A stretch of DNA of 21,274 nt from Thamnocephalis sphaerospora (GCA_003614735.1 KZ992684.1:1-21274); one strand, 5' to 3'. Counted from the stretch's first letter, positions 1-10,636 are shown. The notes: generated from the letters alone by a model not told the origin. A program made the numbers and translations.

Positions 1-6
1 GCTTTC

Positions 7-54
7 ATGGCAGTTGAGCAACAACAGGATACGCCTGTTGTGCGTTTGAAAGAG
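7..54 (+). other. Possible partial exon of an unknown upstream gene
   Basis: An open frame begins with ATG at position 7 (MAVEQQQDTPVVRLKE) and runs into a good donor, GAG|GTAAGC, at 54/55. It could be an internal exon of a + strand gene that enters from the left edge and ends before FES1. The closing exon must then lie between 55 and 310, and I cannot place it with confidence: acceptor-like AGs near 120-126 and 170 are possible. It could also be chance. No family is recognised. Confidence 0.2.
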
Positions 55-310
55 GTAAGCCGGCCACTTGGGCTAGTCAGCGCCATTTCTTTACAAAAGC
101 ACTGTGGTTACTCTGATACTAGTGCAGTGCTTGACTTTCCACACGTGAGCGTTCACTGTGACAGCTTTGTTTTTTTCAACCAGACGCTTCCACAACCTTC
201 TGCACTGGACTGTATATCACCAGGCGCGCACACTGTTTTGCGTTTGCCCTTTTTCTCCCTGTAACGATTACCACTGCCTACCTTGCTCACTTGCGTACAC
301 ACCTGTTGCC

Positions 311-1819
311 ATGGAAAAACTACTCAAGTGGGCCATTCTCAACTCGGCCACCGCGGGCGAAGACACCACCAAGCCGAGCGCGCCCCAGCGGACGCTTAAA
401 GACCTTGTACGTGGTCGACAGAAGCGTGTTCTAGCAGAGCGCGCACGCTAATCGCAGTGCGCTGGGTAACGCCGGCGTGACAGGACCCTGGAATCATTGA
501 CGTGATTCTCGGCAAGGACGATGCGGCGGTGATGCGCGGTAGGTGCGGTCGCGGCGATGGACTATGACCAGACGCTGACGTTGTAGTGGACTGGTCACGA
601 TGAATCGCCAGAGATTATGGAGAAACTGGAGGATCCGGACGTTGATGTTGAGCAAAAGGAGGTGCTTTTCGAGGACTTGGAGATGGTGAGCGTGCGACAT
701 CGATCGTGGTTTGCCGCCGGTGTATGTCTCTCATTGTTTGCGTCTCTTGTAGCTGGTCGGACACATTGATAATGCTCAGAGTAGGTGCTGCGCATGGCCA
801 AGTGCGATGGTGTGGTGTTGATCAAAGCAGGACGGCTGACGCGTATGCATTCGGGGTAGACTTGGTGCCGCTGAAGATGTGGCCGCGCGTGCTTGCGTTC
901 CTGGATGCACCTGAGCCTGAGGTCCGCTTGGGCGGCGCATGGATTGCAGGCACCAGCGTGCAAAACAACCCCAAGGCCAAGTTGGCGGTGCGTGTCTCGT
1001 CACGCCACAAGTAGGATATTTGACGAGCGTGCATGTTGCTTACACGGATTGTTTGCGCTCGTCGCTCGCCGCAGTTTATCCAAGAAGACGGTCTGCCTCG
1101 CGTGCTGGATCGGTTACAGCAGGATGAAGATGCCGATGTACGCGCCAAAGCACTATACTGCCTATCTAGTGGGTACATCAAGTGGCAGCGGTCAGTGTGA
1201 TGGGTCATCTGTGCTAATTGCTTGGCAATAACGCAGGTCTACTGCAGAATGCACCGCCTGTTGTTGAACTATTTGCCACCAAGGGTGGCTACGACGCTTT
1301 ACTCTGTGTGCTACAGCAGGATACAGGTGCGTTGTGGCGGCAGCGCGATACAGTCCGCTTCTTGTGCGCTCATCCATAGTGCGCGTTTCTAGTTGGGCTA
1401 CAGCGTAAAACACTCTTTTTGCTACACCAGCTGGCCATCCAGTGTCCGGAGGAGCATTTGCCCGAGGTGCGACGACGGCCGTTTATCAGCGAGATTGTCC
1501 GTCTGGTGGATTCAAAGCAGGATGACGAGGACCTAGTTGAGAAGGTGCGTTTGCTGCACTACTAAGCGTCTGCCAGCTACGTTATCCGACTAACACAATG
1601 TCGCCGATATTGCGGCACTCTGATAACTAGGCGCTTCGCGCGTTAGCGGAAATTCATGTACCGCAGCCGGCCACTACAGCTGCTGACACAGCCGATAGCC
1701 AGCTCACCGATGCACTTGCCAAGTTGCGCAACATTTATCCCTCGCTGCGCAGTCGTTACGAATCAGAGGGAGCATTGTCCGCGGATGAATGGGACCGTGT
1801 GGCCATGCTGACGGTGTAG
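311..1819 (+). CDS. FES1: Hsp70 nucleotide exchange factor Fes1 (HspBP1 family)
   Basis: Fes1 is a cytosolic armadillo-type exchange factor that drives ADP release from Hsp70 and so promotes client release. My splice model has nine exons: 311-406, 484-538, 612-685, 753-780, 860-987, 1075-1194, 1248-1326, 1393-1544 and 1631-1819. They join in frame to give 306 residues, close to the usual length of about 290. The start MEKLLKWAI and the following LDPGIIDVILGKDDAAVM are the typical Fes1 N-terminus. Armadillo helices follow, with MWPRVLAFLDAPEPEVRLG, then FIQEDGLPRVLDRLQ and ALYCLSSGYIKWQ, and the protein ends at TAG 1817-1819. The eight introns are 53-87 bp. The acceptor of intron 6 is the least certain: 1247 keeps the frame with a 53-bp intron, while the AG at 1236 breaks it. 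Exon 4 is only 28 nt. The gene converges on the kinase gene downstream. Confidence 0.92.
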
Positions 1820-2415
1820 CAAGGATCAATATCGTATCGCTGCTGCAAAACCATTTCGCCTTTGGGCCATTAAAAATACCGTTGCATCAGTGTCGATTGA
1901 ACAAGCTATGAGAATATGTTATTGAAAGTGGCGAATCGAATTGCATGTGTTTAGACTTGGTGCGGGTGGACACGGGCGCTTACTGGCGCCGACGAGGAGT
2001 GCGGTAAAAGTAAAAGTGGAGTGCTGGTGAAGCTGATGGCTAACGATCAAAATGAAGGGGGTGACGACATGCTGTAGGTAGCAGTGCGACAGACACGATA
2101 TCGATAGACCAGATGCAGAAAAGGTAAATGTAGCGCGATGGAAGCGAGAAAGGCGATGCCATTGCGGGGATAAGGGTACAGCACCGCTAAAAGAATGAAG
2201 GGGCGGCAGGTGTCGCATCCACCTTTCCGAAGAAACGGAAGAGACTGACTAGCGAGATACAAAGAGGGGGGGGGAGAAAGGATGTGGAGAACGGTGACCG
2301 CAGTGCTGACGGCGGTCGCCGCCATCATACAATACACGAGACAGAGATAGAAGACGCAAAATAGGCGACAAAAAGAGGAAAGGTGGCAAACAGAGCACGC
2401 ACACACCGCGTGTGT
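1820..2415. other. Convergent intergenic region between FES1 and the kinase
   Basis: These 596 bp separate the stops of two convergent genes and should hold both 3' UTRs. The + strand is purine-rich in 2200-2400 and has a run of nine G at 2266-2274. Two open frames on the - strand here (to about 119 codons) are low-complexity Cys/Ser/Leu-rich text without recognisable domains. I see no gene. Confidence 0.6.
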
Positions 2416-4978
2416 CTAGTGCCCGCTCACCGACGAGGATGAGGTGGTGTCATCGGCAAACATTGCGGCCACAGTGTTGGCGGACGGCTGTGCCGGCTTG
2501 GAGCGCTTGCGCAGACCAAGCGTGTTGGACAGGCGTCGGATCTGATTGCGAATGCGCTCCTTGATCGTGACGGCCCGCTTCACCTCCTCATCGGTGACAT
2601 TCACCTGCGTGTAGCGAGTAGGATCCGTCGCACGACGCCAGCCATCCGGATCGGGCAGGTCGGCAACGACCCACGGATGGCGCTATTGTGTAGCGGGTAG
2701 GCAGTACGCATCGGCACGCGTATGAGTATGGGTGCGCACTCCTATCGCCGTTCTCACGAGCGCAACAGCAATAGCTTACCTTTACTTCGGACAGGGTGAT
2801 GCGTGCCGTCGGATCCTTGGTGAGCAGCCTCTGCAGCAGATCCCGCAGCAGTGGCGAGACTACTACATCGCTGGGAAATGTCAGTTCCTTGCGCGGAATC
2901 ACATTGAACAGCTCCCATTCTGTTTCCGCCATGAATGGACAGCGACCGTACACCAGACAGTAGAGCGTGACACCCAATGCCCACACGTCAATGGCCTTGG
3001 TGACGGGCGGACGGCTGCTGCTGTTGCTACGGTTGCCCGACGAAAGCCGGTGCACATCTGGCGGTGTCGCCGCCGCCAAAGACGAAGTCCTGCTGGCCGT
3101 CCCGTCGTCGTTATTGTCGCCCAGACCGCCAGTGTAGCAGAGTTCGGGAGCAAAGAACGCCGGGCTGCCGACCGTCTTGGCCAGCTCTGCTTCGTCGTCG
3201 GCCCATCGGCCATCCGTATCCTCGTCGTCGTCAACACTACCGTGCGACTCGTTTGAGGAACAGGTGCGCTGGCTATGGCGACGAGCCATCGCTACGCTGC
3301 TGGTGCTGCTGTTGCGCAGGCTGGCGGTACGGGGTGCTCGCAGATGGCTCACGCCAAAGTCGGTGATTTTGACTGTGCGCGAGTCGGCCGTCATGAGCAA
3401 GTTGGCCGGCTTGATGTCCCGGTGCACGATGCCCTGGTGATGCAGGTACTCGAGGCCGAGCACCACATCGCGGAAGATGCGTCGCGTGTCTTCCTGCGAC
3501 AACAGCGGCAGATCAGCGTCCGGCTGCTTCCAGCGTACTTCACCGCCATCCAACAGCTCGAGGATCAGGTAGATTTTGCGCGCATCAGGGTCGTCGATGA
3601 CCTCGTTCAACCGGACAACATTCGGATGACGGCACTTTTTCAGAATAGCAATCTCACGCCGAATCTTATCCAGATGCGGCTCGCGCGAGCTGGGCATACC
3701 ACCGCCTGGCAACATAGCGTTGGGCGTGCCGGGCGACATGCTTCCAACACCGCTGCGGCTCATGCGACCGTATTGTGACATGCGATAGCGCCGCCGCACC
3801 GACTTGTCGACGATCTTGATGGCGCACGACTGGCCCGTGATGGTGTCACGCGCCAGCTTTACCTTGCCGTGCACGCCACGGCCAAGATCGCCGGTGATCA
3901 TATAGTGGTTTAGCATTTTGTTGCCAGTGTGCGGGTCGTACTCTTTGACCACTTTGTTGGTCTCCTTGACAGGCGGCGCGGCATTCGACGCCATCGTCGC
4001 CACGGCGTGCTGCTGTCTCGAGCGCTTGCTACCATGGCGAGAAGCATCGCCCGCATTCACCGCTAGATCCATAGAAAAGACGCGGCGTCCACCTCGTCCC
4101 TGGTCATCCAACGGCAGAATCGGCGATGGAATGGCGGTGGACGGAGCTGACGAGAGCGACGCATCCGAGCCATTCTTGCTGCCACGCAAATGCCGCAGCC
4201 GAGACCAGAATCGAATCGCCTTATCACTGCGCGCACCAGGCGCGCCGAGTGAACCGGGCATCAACAGCGATTCGGTGGGCGGCAGCATGGTGGCATTCGG
4301 TAGAGCCAGGTAAGCAGGGTCGGCGTGTCGACGTTCTGGGCGTGCACGATGCATCAGCGCATCACCCTCGCTGGTGCGCCGGCGCACCGACACAGTGCCA
4401 CTGCCGCTCAGCGTGCCGAAACCAGATGCTGGCGAGAGGCCGGCCGAGTGTACACTCTGCTGGCGCGGCAGTCCGGGACTTCCTAGCGCACCGGCCGACG
4501 CCCACGCCGTTGCAGAGCCGAGATGACCTGCATCGCTGTAGGCATCGTCATGGCTACTTGTGCTGTATGCCGGGCTGTGCGGGCTGCGCCGCGCACCTCT
4601 AGGTCTGGATGCAGTGGGTGCTGGCGCATAGGCGTCGTCGGCCGACACGTGAAACTCCTCGCTGTCGCCAGTCAACGGCGGCGACGGGATCACCGATGCA
4701 TCACCCATGGCCAGTTCCAGGCGCTGCAGAATGGACGGATGCAGCGAAGTGGGCGGACACGCCAGCGTAGCGGCCGAGAGATTAGCAGGCTTGGAGAAGG
4801 ATGGAGTGGGCGCATGCACGGGAGAAGCAGGAATTGGCGGTAATGTGCTGCAGGGTGCAGGTTTGTGCAAGCTACCACTGCGCGGTCGAGCTGCGCTGGA
4901 AGTCAGCGTTGGCGGGGCCGACAGATCCAGCGTGAACGCGGGGCGACCGGCGCCGTCGCTGTGTCGGGCTGTCATCAT
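2416..4978 (-). CDS. Ser/Thr protein kinase, CaMKK / Sak1-Tos3-Elm1 (Ssp1) type
   Basis: Two exons, 2780-4978 and 2416-2682, are joined across a 97-bp GTAAGC...TAG intron to give 821 residues. The start is the ATG at 4978 (MMTARHSD); upstream in frame there is only a TTG. The first 345 or so residues are Ser/Pro/Ala-rich and probably disordered. The kinase domain has a glycine loop GRGVHGKVKLA near residue 363, CAIKIVDK with the catalytic Lys, HRDIKPANLL near 517, DFGVSH near 540, FFAPEL and DVWALGVTLYCL. The loop form GxGxHGKVKLA and the LLDGGEVRW stretch are typical of fungal CaMKK-like kinases, which activate Snf1/AMPK and, for Elm1, control morphogenesis. A Ser-rich acidic insert of about 60 residues lies between DFG and APE, and another insert follows APE. 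Exon 2 supplies RHPWV and a basic tail. I infer kinase activity; which of Sak1, Tos3, Elm1 or Ssp1 it matches cannot be fixed by eye. Confidence 0.9.
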
Positions 4979-6841
4979 TGACAGAACGTTCGGGCAGCAA
5001 GCACACGGCTGCCGCGGCTGCAAGTGCGGTATCTGTTACCGATACTGCTGCAGCAGGATGAAGGGGTGGCGTATGGGTGGTTTAGCAGTCAAGCGTACCT
5101 GCCTGTGACGAGACAATATATCGACGTTGCAAAAGCAATTAGCGTCAGTCGGTGTTGCTTCAGCCAAGCTCAGCAGCCAAGCGTTGCCGAGAGCGAGAGG
5201 AAGACGCGACACAAAGACTAAGCGCCGTGCGGCCTTAGAAACGATGTCGGGCAAAAAAGGCAAGCGTATCACCAAGTATTGCACGCCGTGGTCAGTCAGG
5301 GCGCCAGCGCGCAAAGCGAAAGCAGAAGGGCGATAGCGTACAGGGAAAAGGGTAGAGTGTGGGGCGCGTGCTCGCCAGAAGGAGAGAACGGCGTTTGGAC
5401 TAGGAACAAGCGTGCGCGTGGGTGTGCGCGCATGTATCAGTGAGAGTGTGGCGACAGGTGCGTGGGGTGGGCGAGTGTATGAACAGATGCGAGCGCACGC
5501 GCGCAACGAGCACGGCAGTGCAGCAGCCAGACCAGACGTGTGGTCGATCAGGCTCCCAGTGTACAGCCGCCGCCGTATCAAGGGCAGGGGACGGTGTAGA
5601 CTGCGATGAGGCAAGAGGGCGAAGCAGCGTAGAGAGCAATAGGGAGAGAGGACAAGAGGAAGGGAGAGAGCGAAAGCGTGGAGCGGGGCTGCGTGACCAC
5701 CACCACCAGACTTGGCAGCTCTACCCAACTTGCTCATCGGAGCAGCATCCGTGGCACCGGCGGTATTGCCGCTCCGTTGATCAGAAGCCAGCCAGCTAGC
5801 CGTCAACGCTCGCGCAATCCACCAGATCAAACAGGGGAAAGCAATGCTGTATCCGCGCGGCGCTATCACCCAAGACGTCCATGGCCACTTACCGATAATG
5901 GGCTGTATGCGCTTAGCCAGCAACAAGGCGTGAGCAGCAGGTGCAAGATCTAAGTGTCCGCGCTACGATTTAGCGAGTGCTGCCAAGGCGTACGGTGCAG
6001 CTCGCGAGCTGGACAATGGCGGACCAAGAAGGCACGTCCGTCTAGGTGGACACAAGGGTAGTGGTGGGTGGGATGGCTGTTCTGAGGCGGGCGGAACAGC
6101 ATACAATGACGAGCACGTCTCAGGCTCGCAATCTATGCTTACGTATCTAGCAGGTGGAAAGAAAAGAGTGGGACGTAGGCAGGCAGGCGAGCAAGTGAAT
6201 GGACGGACGAGCAAAAAGACAGACACGACGGCACAGAAGAGGAAAAGGCGTTACGCCGTACGAGCCGACCATCGGATAAAGTGCAACGAGTAAAGAAGCA
6301 AGTTCAAGGTGGACGGCAACACAGACCAGCGAGACGACGCATAGCGCAAGCAAGGCCGGCTGCGGGCAGGTGCGCACATCAACGCATGTTGCATCGACGC
6401 CGAACAAGCCAAGCAAGGCCCCTTTTTGCCGGACGGTGCACGCGCGCGCACATTCTCCGGATAGACGAGCAGGCGGAGTACGCGCCCACGCGTCCAGGGG
6501 GCATGGATGTAGTGAGGGCGCGTACAGGCCAGCATGACGCGAGCGCAGCATAGCCGCAACGTACGCGCACGCAGACCTTTTCATATGCACGGCAACGACG
6601 ACGACAGTAACTTACTCGAGCGTAGTATTCAGCGTCCAGGGAACGGGAACGTTGTGGTGACGGTGCACGGCAGCAATGAGCGCATACACCCACGCACGTC
6701 GACCACAACAACGTAGCACGCGTGTAGGCCGGCCGAGGTGGCGTTGGCAGGAATGCTGCGACAGCGACTGGGACAGTGGACGCGTAGTGCAGCGTGCGTG
6801 CTTGGTTGGGGAAACAGGTGAAGAGAACGAGCGAGCGAGCG
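4979..6841. other. Long region upstream of the kinase, no recognised gene
   Basis: This 1.86-kb stretch lies 5' of the kinase. Its - strand is pyrimidine-rich, with CTCTCT and CACAC-like runs around 5400-5700 and 6100-6500, which would suit a long 5' leader and promoter. A 296-codon open frame on the - strand (5036-5926) is rich in Arg, Leu, Pro and Ala. It shows no domain or motif I recognise, and the compositional bias explains its openness. No tRNA or other RNA gene was seen. Confidence 0.5.
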
Positions 6842-7171
6842 ATGCTAGTGGATCGTGGATATCTGAAAGCGGCGACCGGCACACTGGCACTGCCTTTTTT
6901 TGTGACGACAGCGTCCTCGCGCCAAATTGGCCTAGCCTACAGTGCGCATCGCTTCTTTGGCGTCTCTATCGATGCTACCATGGGCCAGCGTATCGCCAGT
7001 GTCTATCGGCACCGAGCTGATGGGGCCCTGATACACTGTATGAAGATGCAAGCCACCGGAACATGTCCCGTGGCGTCTGCCATCGCCGGCGCGGTTACAG
7101 TGGTTACAGTTGCCGTGAATCCATGTGGACGCGACGGCATAAGCCTCATTCGCGTGCACGCACCCCTCTAG
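6842..7171 (+). CDS. Hypothetical protein, doubtful
   Basis: The first ATG of this open frame (6842) gives 109 residues starting MLVDRGYLKAATG. The text looks less biased than that of its surroundings, with mixed hydrophobic and polar residues and a C-terminal half rich in Ala and Val. I recognise no family, signal peptide or clear membrane segment. Splice signals could extend it, but no model is compelling. It is equally likely to be non-coding sequence between the kinase leader and the inositol monophosphatase. Confidence 0.2.
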   Translation: MLVDRGYLKAATGTLALPFFVTTASSRQIGLAYSAHRFFGVSIDATMGQRIASVYRHRADGALIHCMKMQATGTCPVASAIAGAVTVVTVAVNPCGRDGISLIRVHAPL

Positions 7172-7344
7172 GCCATGGCCCACCACCATAGGGCATATTG
7201 GGCAAGGGTCAGTGTCCCAAACTGTGTCGTCTGTCTCGCTTTGGTCTGCTTATGCGCTGCCTCGTGTTGTAGCGCCCACCGATAGACTCGGCCAGCTAAC
7301 GGCAGTGTGCGCATACACTCACCCACAAACACTCACAAACACGC

Positions 7345-7590
7345 ATGCCCTCACCTTCACGGAGAGAGAGACGCATACATACACGGATGGATGCAAGTAT
7401 ATGCGTGAACATGAATGCCGCCGCAGGCTCGTTCGAGGCCTTTCTCAGCCGCAAAGGATCACGCGCTGACGTGCAAACACCTGCCGCGACCCTCTTGCTT
7501 TTCCACGCCTACACAACCGTACAGGATGGCCAGGTTGTGCGAGCAAGAGAGGACCCGCGTCAGCCAACGGTAAACCAAAGGGAGGTTTAA
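7345..7590 (+). CDS. Hypothetical small protein, doubtful
   Basis: An 81-codon frame runs from ATG 7345 to TAA 7590, with further in-frame Met codons including the one beginning MNAAAGSFEAFLSRKG. The part from that Met on has an ordinary protein-like composition and ends 57 bp before the convergent inositol monophosphatase stop, a natural gene-end spacing. A GTGCAA...ACAG segment inside the frame could be a phase-0 intron, and both versions stay open. No family is recognised. It could be the last exon of a longer + strand gene. Confidence 0.25.
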   Translation: MPSPSRRERRIHTRMDASICVNMNAAAGSFEAFLSRKGSRADVQTPAATLLLFHAYTTVQDGQVVRAREDPRQPTVNQREV

Positions 7591-7646
7591 TGCGGTGACA
7601 CACACATGTGCCGCGCAGCGCCGGTGTAGTCGCTCGGTACGCGCCC

Positions 7647-8990
7647 TCAGTCGCTTTCCTGATCGAGATCCTCTACCAGCGAAAGCGCCTCGGCAGCTAG
7701 TTGGTGCGCGTGCGCAGGCACATGAGTGGATCCACCGTGGCCACGAATGGCCAGGACCTTGCGCTGCAGGAGGTGAAAGGCGGTTGGCACCTTGCTGGTC
7801 GGTGCAACCGGGGCGGCCAGTGCGTCGTCGTCGAGCGGTGCATGCCAGCCCGCGCCGTGCCAAACGCTGCCGCCGCTTGCTTCTTGGACAATCAGCGCGC
7901 CTGCTGCCACATCCCAGCAGTGAATGCCAATTTCCCAGTAGAGGTCAAGTGCGCCGCGCGCTACCAGGCAGAGGTTGAGCGCGGCGGAGCCGGTGCAGCG
8001 TACACCGTGGCAGTGACCTTGGCCCGCGGCAGCCAGGCGCTGGATCGATCGACTCTTGGCCGGCAGCGTGGCTGCATCACGCATCGCGCCAAACTCTACG
8101 CCGACCAGGCAGTCGGCCAAACGCGATGCGAGCGGGCGTGAATGCAGCGGCAACCGCGCAGTGCGGTTCAGGTAGGCGCCATCGCCGCGCACCGCCGTGT
8201 ACAGCTAGCGTTTCAACCGATATTCAGCATTAGCCAAAAGCGCACAATATACGCCGCTTTTCGCCCGCTGACCTCGCCCAGAATGGGATTAAAAACGACA
8301 CCCACGGCCAGTTCACCGTCTACGACCACACCAATGGACACGGCGACAAACGGAAAGCTATCGGATGATCAAGGCAAGACTAGCGTTAGAGACAGCCTGC
8401 TTTTCGCTTTCTGCATGTCGCTGGCTCACTTGCCCGTGCACAAAGTTGGCGGTACCGTCTAAACACCACAGGTTCACCGCCAAATATGCATGCACTGTCG
8501 TCAGCGTTGTGAATGGGGCTTGGTGCGCTGCAGCGCGTCGGCTCACCGATCGGATCCATAATCCACGTCGGCTCCCGGCCCAGCTGCACGCCCTGCCCAC
8601 CCTCGGCGCCAAACTCCTCGCCCACGCAGCTGTGCGCAGGGAAGCGCGCTGCAATGCGTTCGCGCAGTCGGCGCTCAACGGCGCGGTCGGCCGCCGTCAC
8701 CAGGTCAGCCGAGTTGCCGTCCTTGATGTCGATCTCACTCGCATCGCAGCTATCCGCGCTGCTCGTTACGACCGCTGTTCCAGTCGCAAGTGGGTAGCCA
8801 TGTCTTTGACGGAACGCCTCACGAATGGTGGCGCCTGCTTCCTGGGCCAGCTCTACGGCAAAGTCGCAGTAGGAACGTAGTACCAGCGTCTGCTCCTTGG
8901 TCACTGCATACAGGCACGGCTGGGTAAACGACACCGGGCACTGGACATGCGTGTCCGCGCATACAGCCACCTACAGGGTGTCGCAACCAT
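7647..8990 (-). CDS. Inositol monophosphatase
   Basis: This Mg2+-dependent, lithium-sensitive family hydrolyses myo-inositol 1-phosphate to free inositol for phosphoinositide synthesis. I join five exons in the - direction: 8975-8990, 8547-8903, 8434-8458, 8273-8357 and 7647-8204. They give 346 residues, somewhat longer than the usual 270-300. The start ATG at 8990 is chosen because splicing MVATP into LTKEQTLVLRSYCDFA gives a normal N-terminal helix. The metal-site motifs are all present: GEE at 100-102, DPIDGT at 122-127 (full form WIMDPIDGTANFVHG), and WDVAAG at 258-263 followed by QEASGG. The third exon is a 25-nt microexon coding for DGTANFVHG, and the intron after it (8358-8433) starts with GC rather than GT. 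Loss of either would destroy the active site. The C-terminal extension of about 60 residues ends DLDQESD. Confidence 0.93.
8358..8433 (-). other. GC-AG intron in the inositol monophosphatase gene
   Basis: The donor reads CACGG|GCAAGTGAGC and the acceptor GATAG|CTTTCCG. Joining them restores HGFPFVAVSIG, the normal sequence after the DGT motif. GCAAGT is the usual form of rare GC donors. Using the nearby GTGAGC as donor instead shifts the frame. Confidence 0.8.
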
Positions 8991-9327
8991 TTCGGACAGA
9001 TGACAGGCCGGCAGCAAGTGGGCAAAGCACGCGTGCGTAGAGATTAGGAATGTAGTCGTAGTGGTAAGGGTTGGCGGTAGCATGGAGGCACGCCAGCGCA
9101 GTTCCGATCGCATCAGTACAGCATCACGTGCATCACACGGGGGCGCATGAGCGAACATCCTATTTACTGTGGCAATAGCAACAGATGCACATGGCGTGGG
9201 ATGGGCCGTAGACACGGCGATGACGGGGGAGAGGCAAAAGTGCCATAGCGTGCCCGGAACAGATATTAGGTCGGCCGCGCGCGTAGGTATAGATGCAGCT
9301 TGCGGTCAAAGGGAAGCCGGGCGGCAC
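8991..9327. other. Intergenic region, inositol monophosphatase promoter
   Basis: These 337 bp lie between the 3' end of surface protein gene A and the start of the inositol monophosphatase, both on the - strand. They should contain the 3' UTR of A and the phosphatase promoter. No clear TATA box or gene is seen. Confidence 0.5.
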
Positions 9328-9789
9328 TTAGATCAGGTAGACGGCCTGGCCGGCTGCCATCGCACCTAGCAGAGCAGCGCCCAGCATACCCTGACTGTCG
9401 ACGGCCAAACCCGCTGCACCGCTGGTTGGCGTAGGAGATGCCGTCACCGTGGTTGTGCTGCTGACCACATCCGTCACGGCGGGCGCTTGCTCTGGTGCCG
9501 GGGCCACCGGGGCCACGGGAGCTACGGGGGCTACGGGGGCCACGGGAGCTACGGGAACGACGGGAACGGGCTCCGGTACAACCACAGTAGACAGCAGGGG
9601 GGTCTCGGCAGGCGGCGCAGGAGGCGGTGCCGATGTATAGACAACCGGGCTGATGGAGCTTGCAGAGAAATCCGGCAGCGGCTCACCTGGCGCGGGCGAG
9701 TAGATGGCACCTTCGGCGCTCACCGAGCTGGCAAGCAGAAAGCTGGCCAGCACGACGGCAGCAGGCGCAAAGAGCTTGGTGGTGAACAT
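9328..9789 (-). CDS. Surface protein A: secreted, PVAP-repeat, likely GPI-anchored
   Basis: A single exon encodes 153 residues. The ATG at 9789 begins MFTTKLFAPAAVVLASFLL, a typical signal peptide probably cut after SVSA near residue 26. The mature part starts EGAIYSPAPGE, then is Pro/Ser-rich with VVYTSAPPPAP. It has six or so PVA/PVAP repeats followed by APEQAPAVTD, and a Thr-rich stretch with TASPTPTSGAAG. It ends in a hydrophobic tail (GAALLGAMAAGQAVYLI) that fits a GPI-attachment signal. There is no enzyme domain, and a wall or surface role is inferred. It shares its C-terminal module with B, D and F. A TATA box lies 139 bp upstream of the ATG. Confidence 0.8.
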   Translation of the reverse strand: MFTTKLFAPAAVVLASFLLASSVSAEGAIYSPAPGEPLPDFSASSISPVVYTSAPPPAPPAETPLLSTVVVPEPVPVVPVAPVAPVAPVAPVAPVAPAPEQAPAVTDVVSSTTTVTASPTPTSGAAGLAVDSQGMLGAALLGAMAAGQAVYLI

Positions 9790-9927
9790 TATGGTGGATG
9801 GACACGGCGGTAGTAGCAGTACTAGTGGTGGTCTCGCAGGAAGGTGCACAAAAGTGGCCAAAGTGGCTGATGCTGTTGAGCTGTCGTAGTAAAGAGCAGG
9901 CCGATGTATACGCGCCGATTGCCAGCA

Positions 9928-9933
9928 TTTATA
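9928..9933 (-). promoter_or_regulatory. TATA box of surface gene A
   Basis: TATAAA on the - strand in the context GCGTATAAATGC, 139 bp upstream of the ATG at 9789. Confidence 0.5.
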
Positions 9934-10577
9934 CGCGCAAAATGCATGCTCTTGTATGCTTCTGCGACATGAAGAGATAGCATGTGTCAAACCGTAAACC
10001 TTGCATTACGCAAGAATGTACCAAACCATCGCCAGTACGCACGCACGCACGCAAACGCAACTGCCCCCAGAAGAAGCAAGCGCGGCAGGGGTGTAGAACC
10101 ACCGTGTCTGACGCAGTGCCGGTCTCTTTCTCCCTGTGAGTGGCATGTTTAAGGCGGTAGAGCGCATCCGTCGGTCACCGATCGCGTCATGCGTTCTATT
10201 ACAGACACAAATTGGTATCGGCCGTGTTTGCACTGCGGTCAGCCTGGCTTGCAAGCACGCACGATGCACATGTACGTATCCGCATGTCTCATCTCCTCTA
10301 CTCACTCGGCTGTTTATTTATCTGAATCGGAAGCGCCAGACAATAGCGTAAGCAGTCAGTGATAATGTCATGGTTTGAGTAGGATACGGTAATACGCTTT
10401 GTACAAAAACATGCGCCAAGCGATCGACGCAGTACCGCTCTAAAACGCCATCGCTATCCAATATGACCATGCAAATGATAAACAGCAATCGCAAAGTTGT
10501 CTCACTCAACGTTATGTGTGCCTTATGTTGCAATATGCTCGTAAAACAAAGATGATATAGTGCTATGAACAAACGTA

Positions 10578-10583
10578 TTTATT
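10578..10583 (-). terminator. Polyadenylation signal of surface gene B
   Basis: AATAAA on the - strand, about 55 nt after the stop of gene B. Genes C and G have the same hexamer at nearly the same distance. Confidence 0.5.
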
Positions 10584-10636
10584 CGTACTATGACAGTGCA
10601 GCACCAATGATGGATTGAATCGCACGGCGCTGGCGC

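Larger units (their letters stand above)
9790..10636. other. Intergenic region between genes B and A
   Basis: These 847 bp hold the promoter of A (TATA box near 9930) and the 3' UTR of B with an AATAAA near 10580. The rest has short open frames without recognisable content. No RNA gene is evident. Confidence 0.5.

Noticed and set aside
1820-2415. Possible small gene on the - strand between FES1 and the kinase
   Set aside because: Frames are Cys/Ser/Leu-rich shadows of a purine-rich + strand, without start context or motifs.
2732-4602. Several + strand ORFs of 87-174 codons opposite the kinase
   Set aside because: They lie antisense to conserved kinase motifs, have biased composition and show no domains.
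5021-5023. Kinase start at 5023
   Set aside because: The codon there is TTG. The first in-frame ATG is at 4978, so that start was used.
5036-5926. 296-codon - strand ORF upstream of the kinase
   Set aside because: Long, but with a low-complexity Arg/Leu/Pro/Ala text, no recognisable motif and no splice link into the kinase frame. More likely leader sequence.
8386-8970. Unspliced start of the inositol monophosphatase at 8970
   Set aside because: The codon at 8970 lies within a 71-bp intron (8904-8974). Splicing from ATG 8990 gives MVATPLTKEQTL with normal signals.
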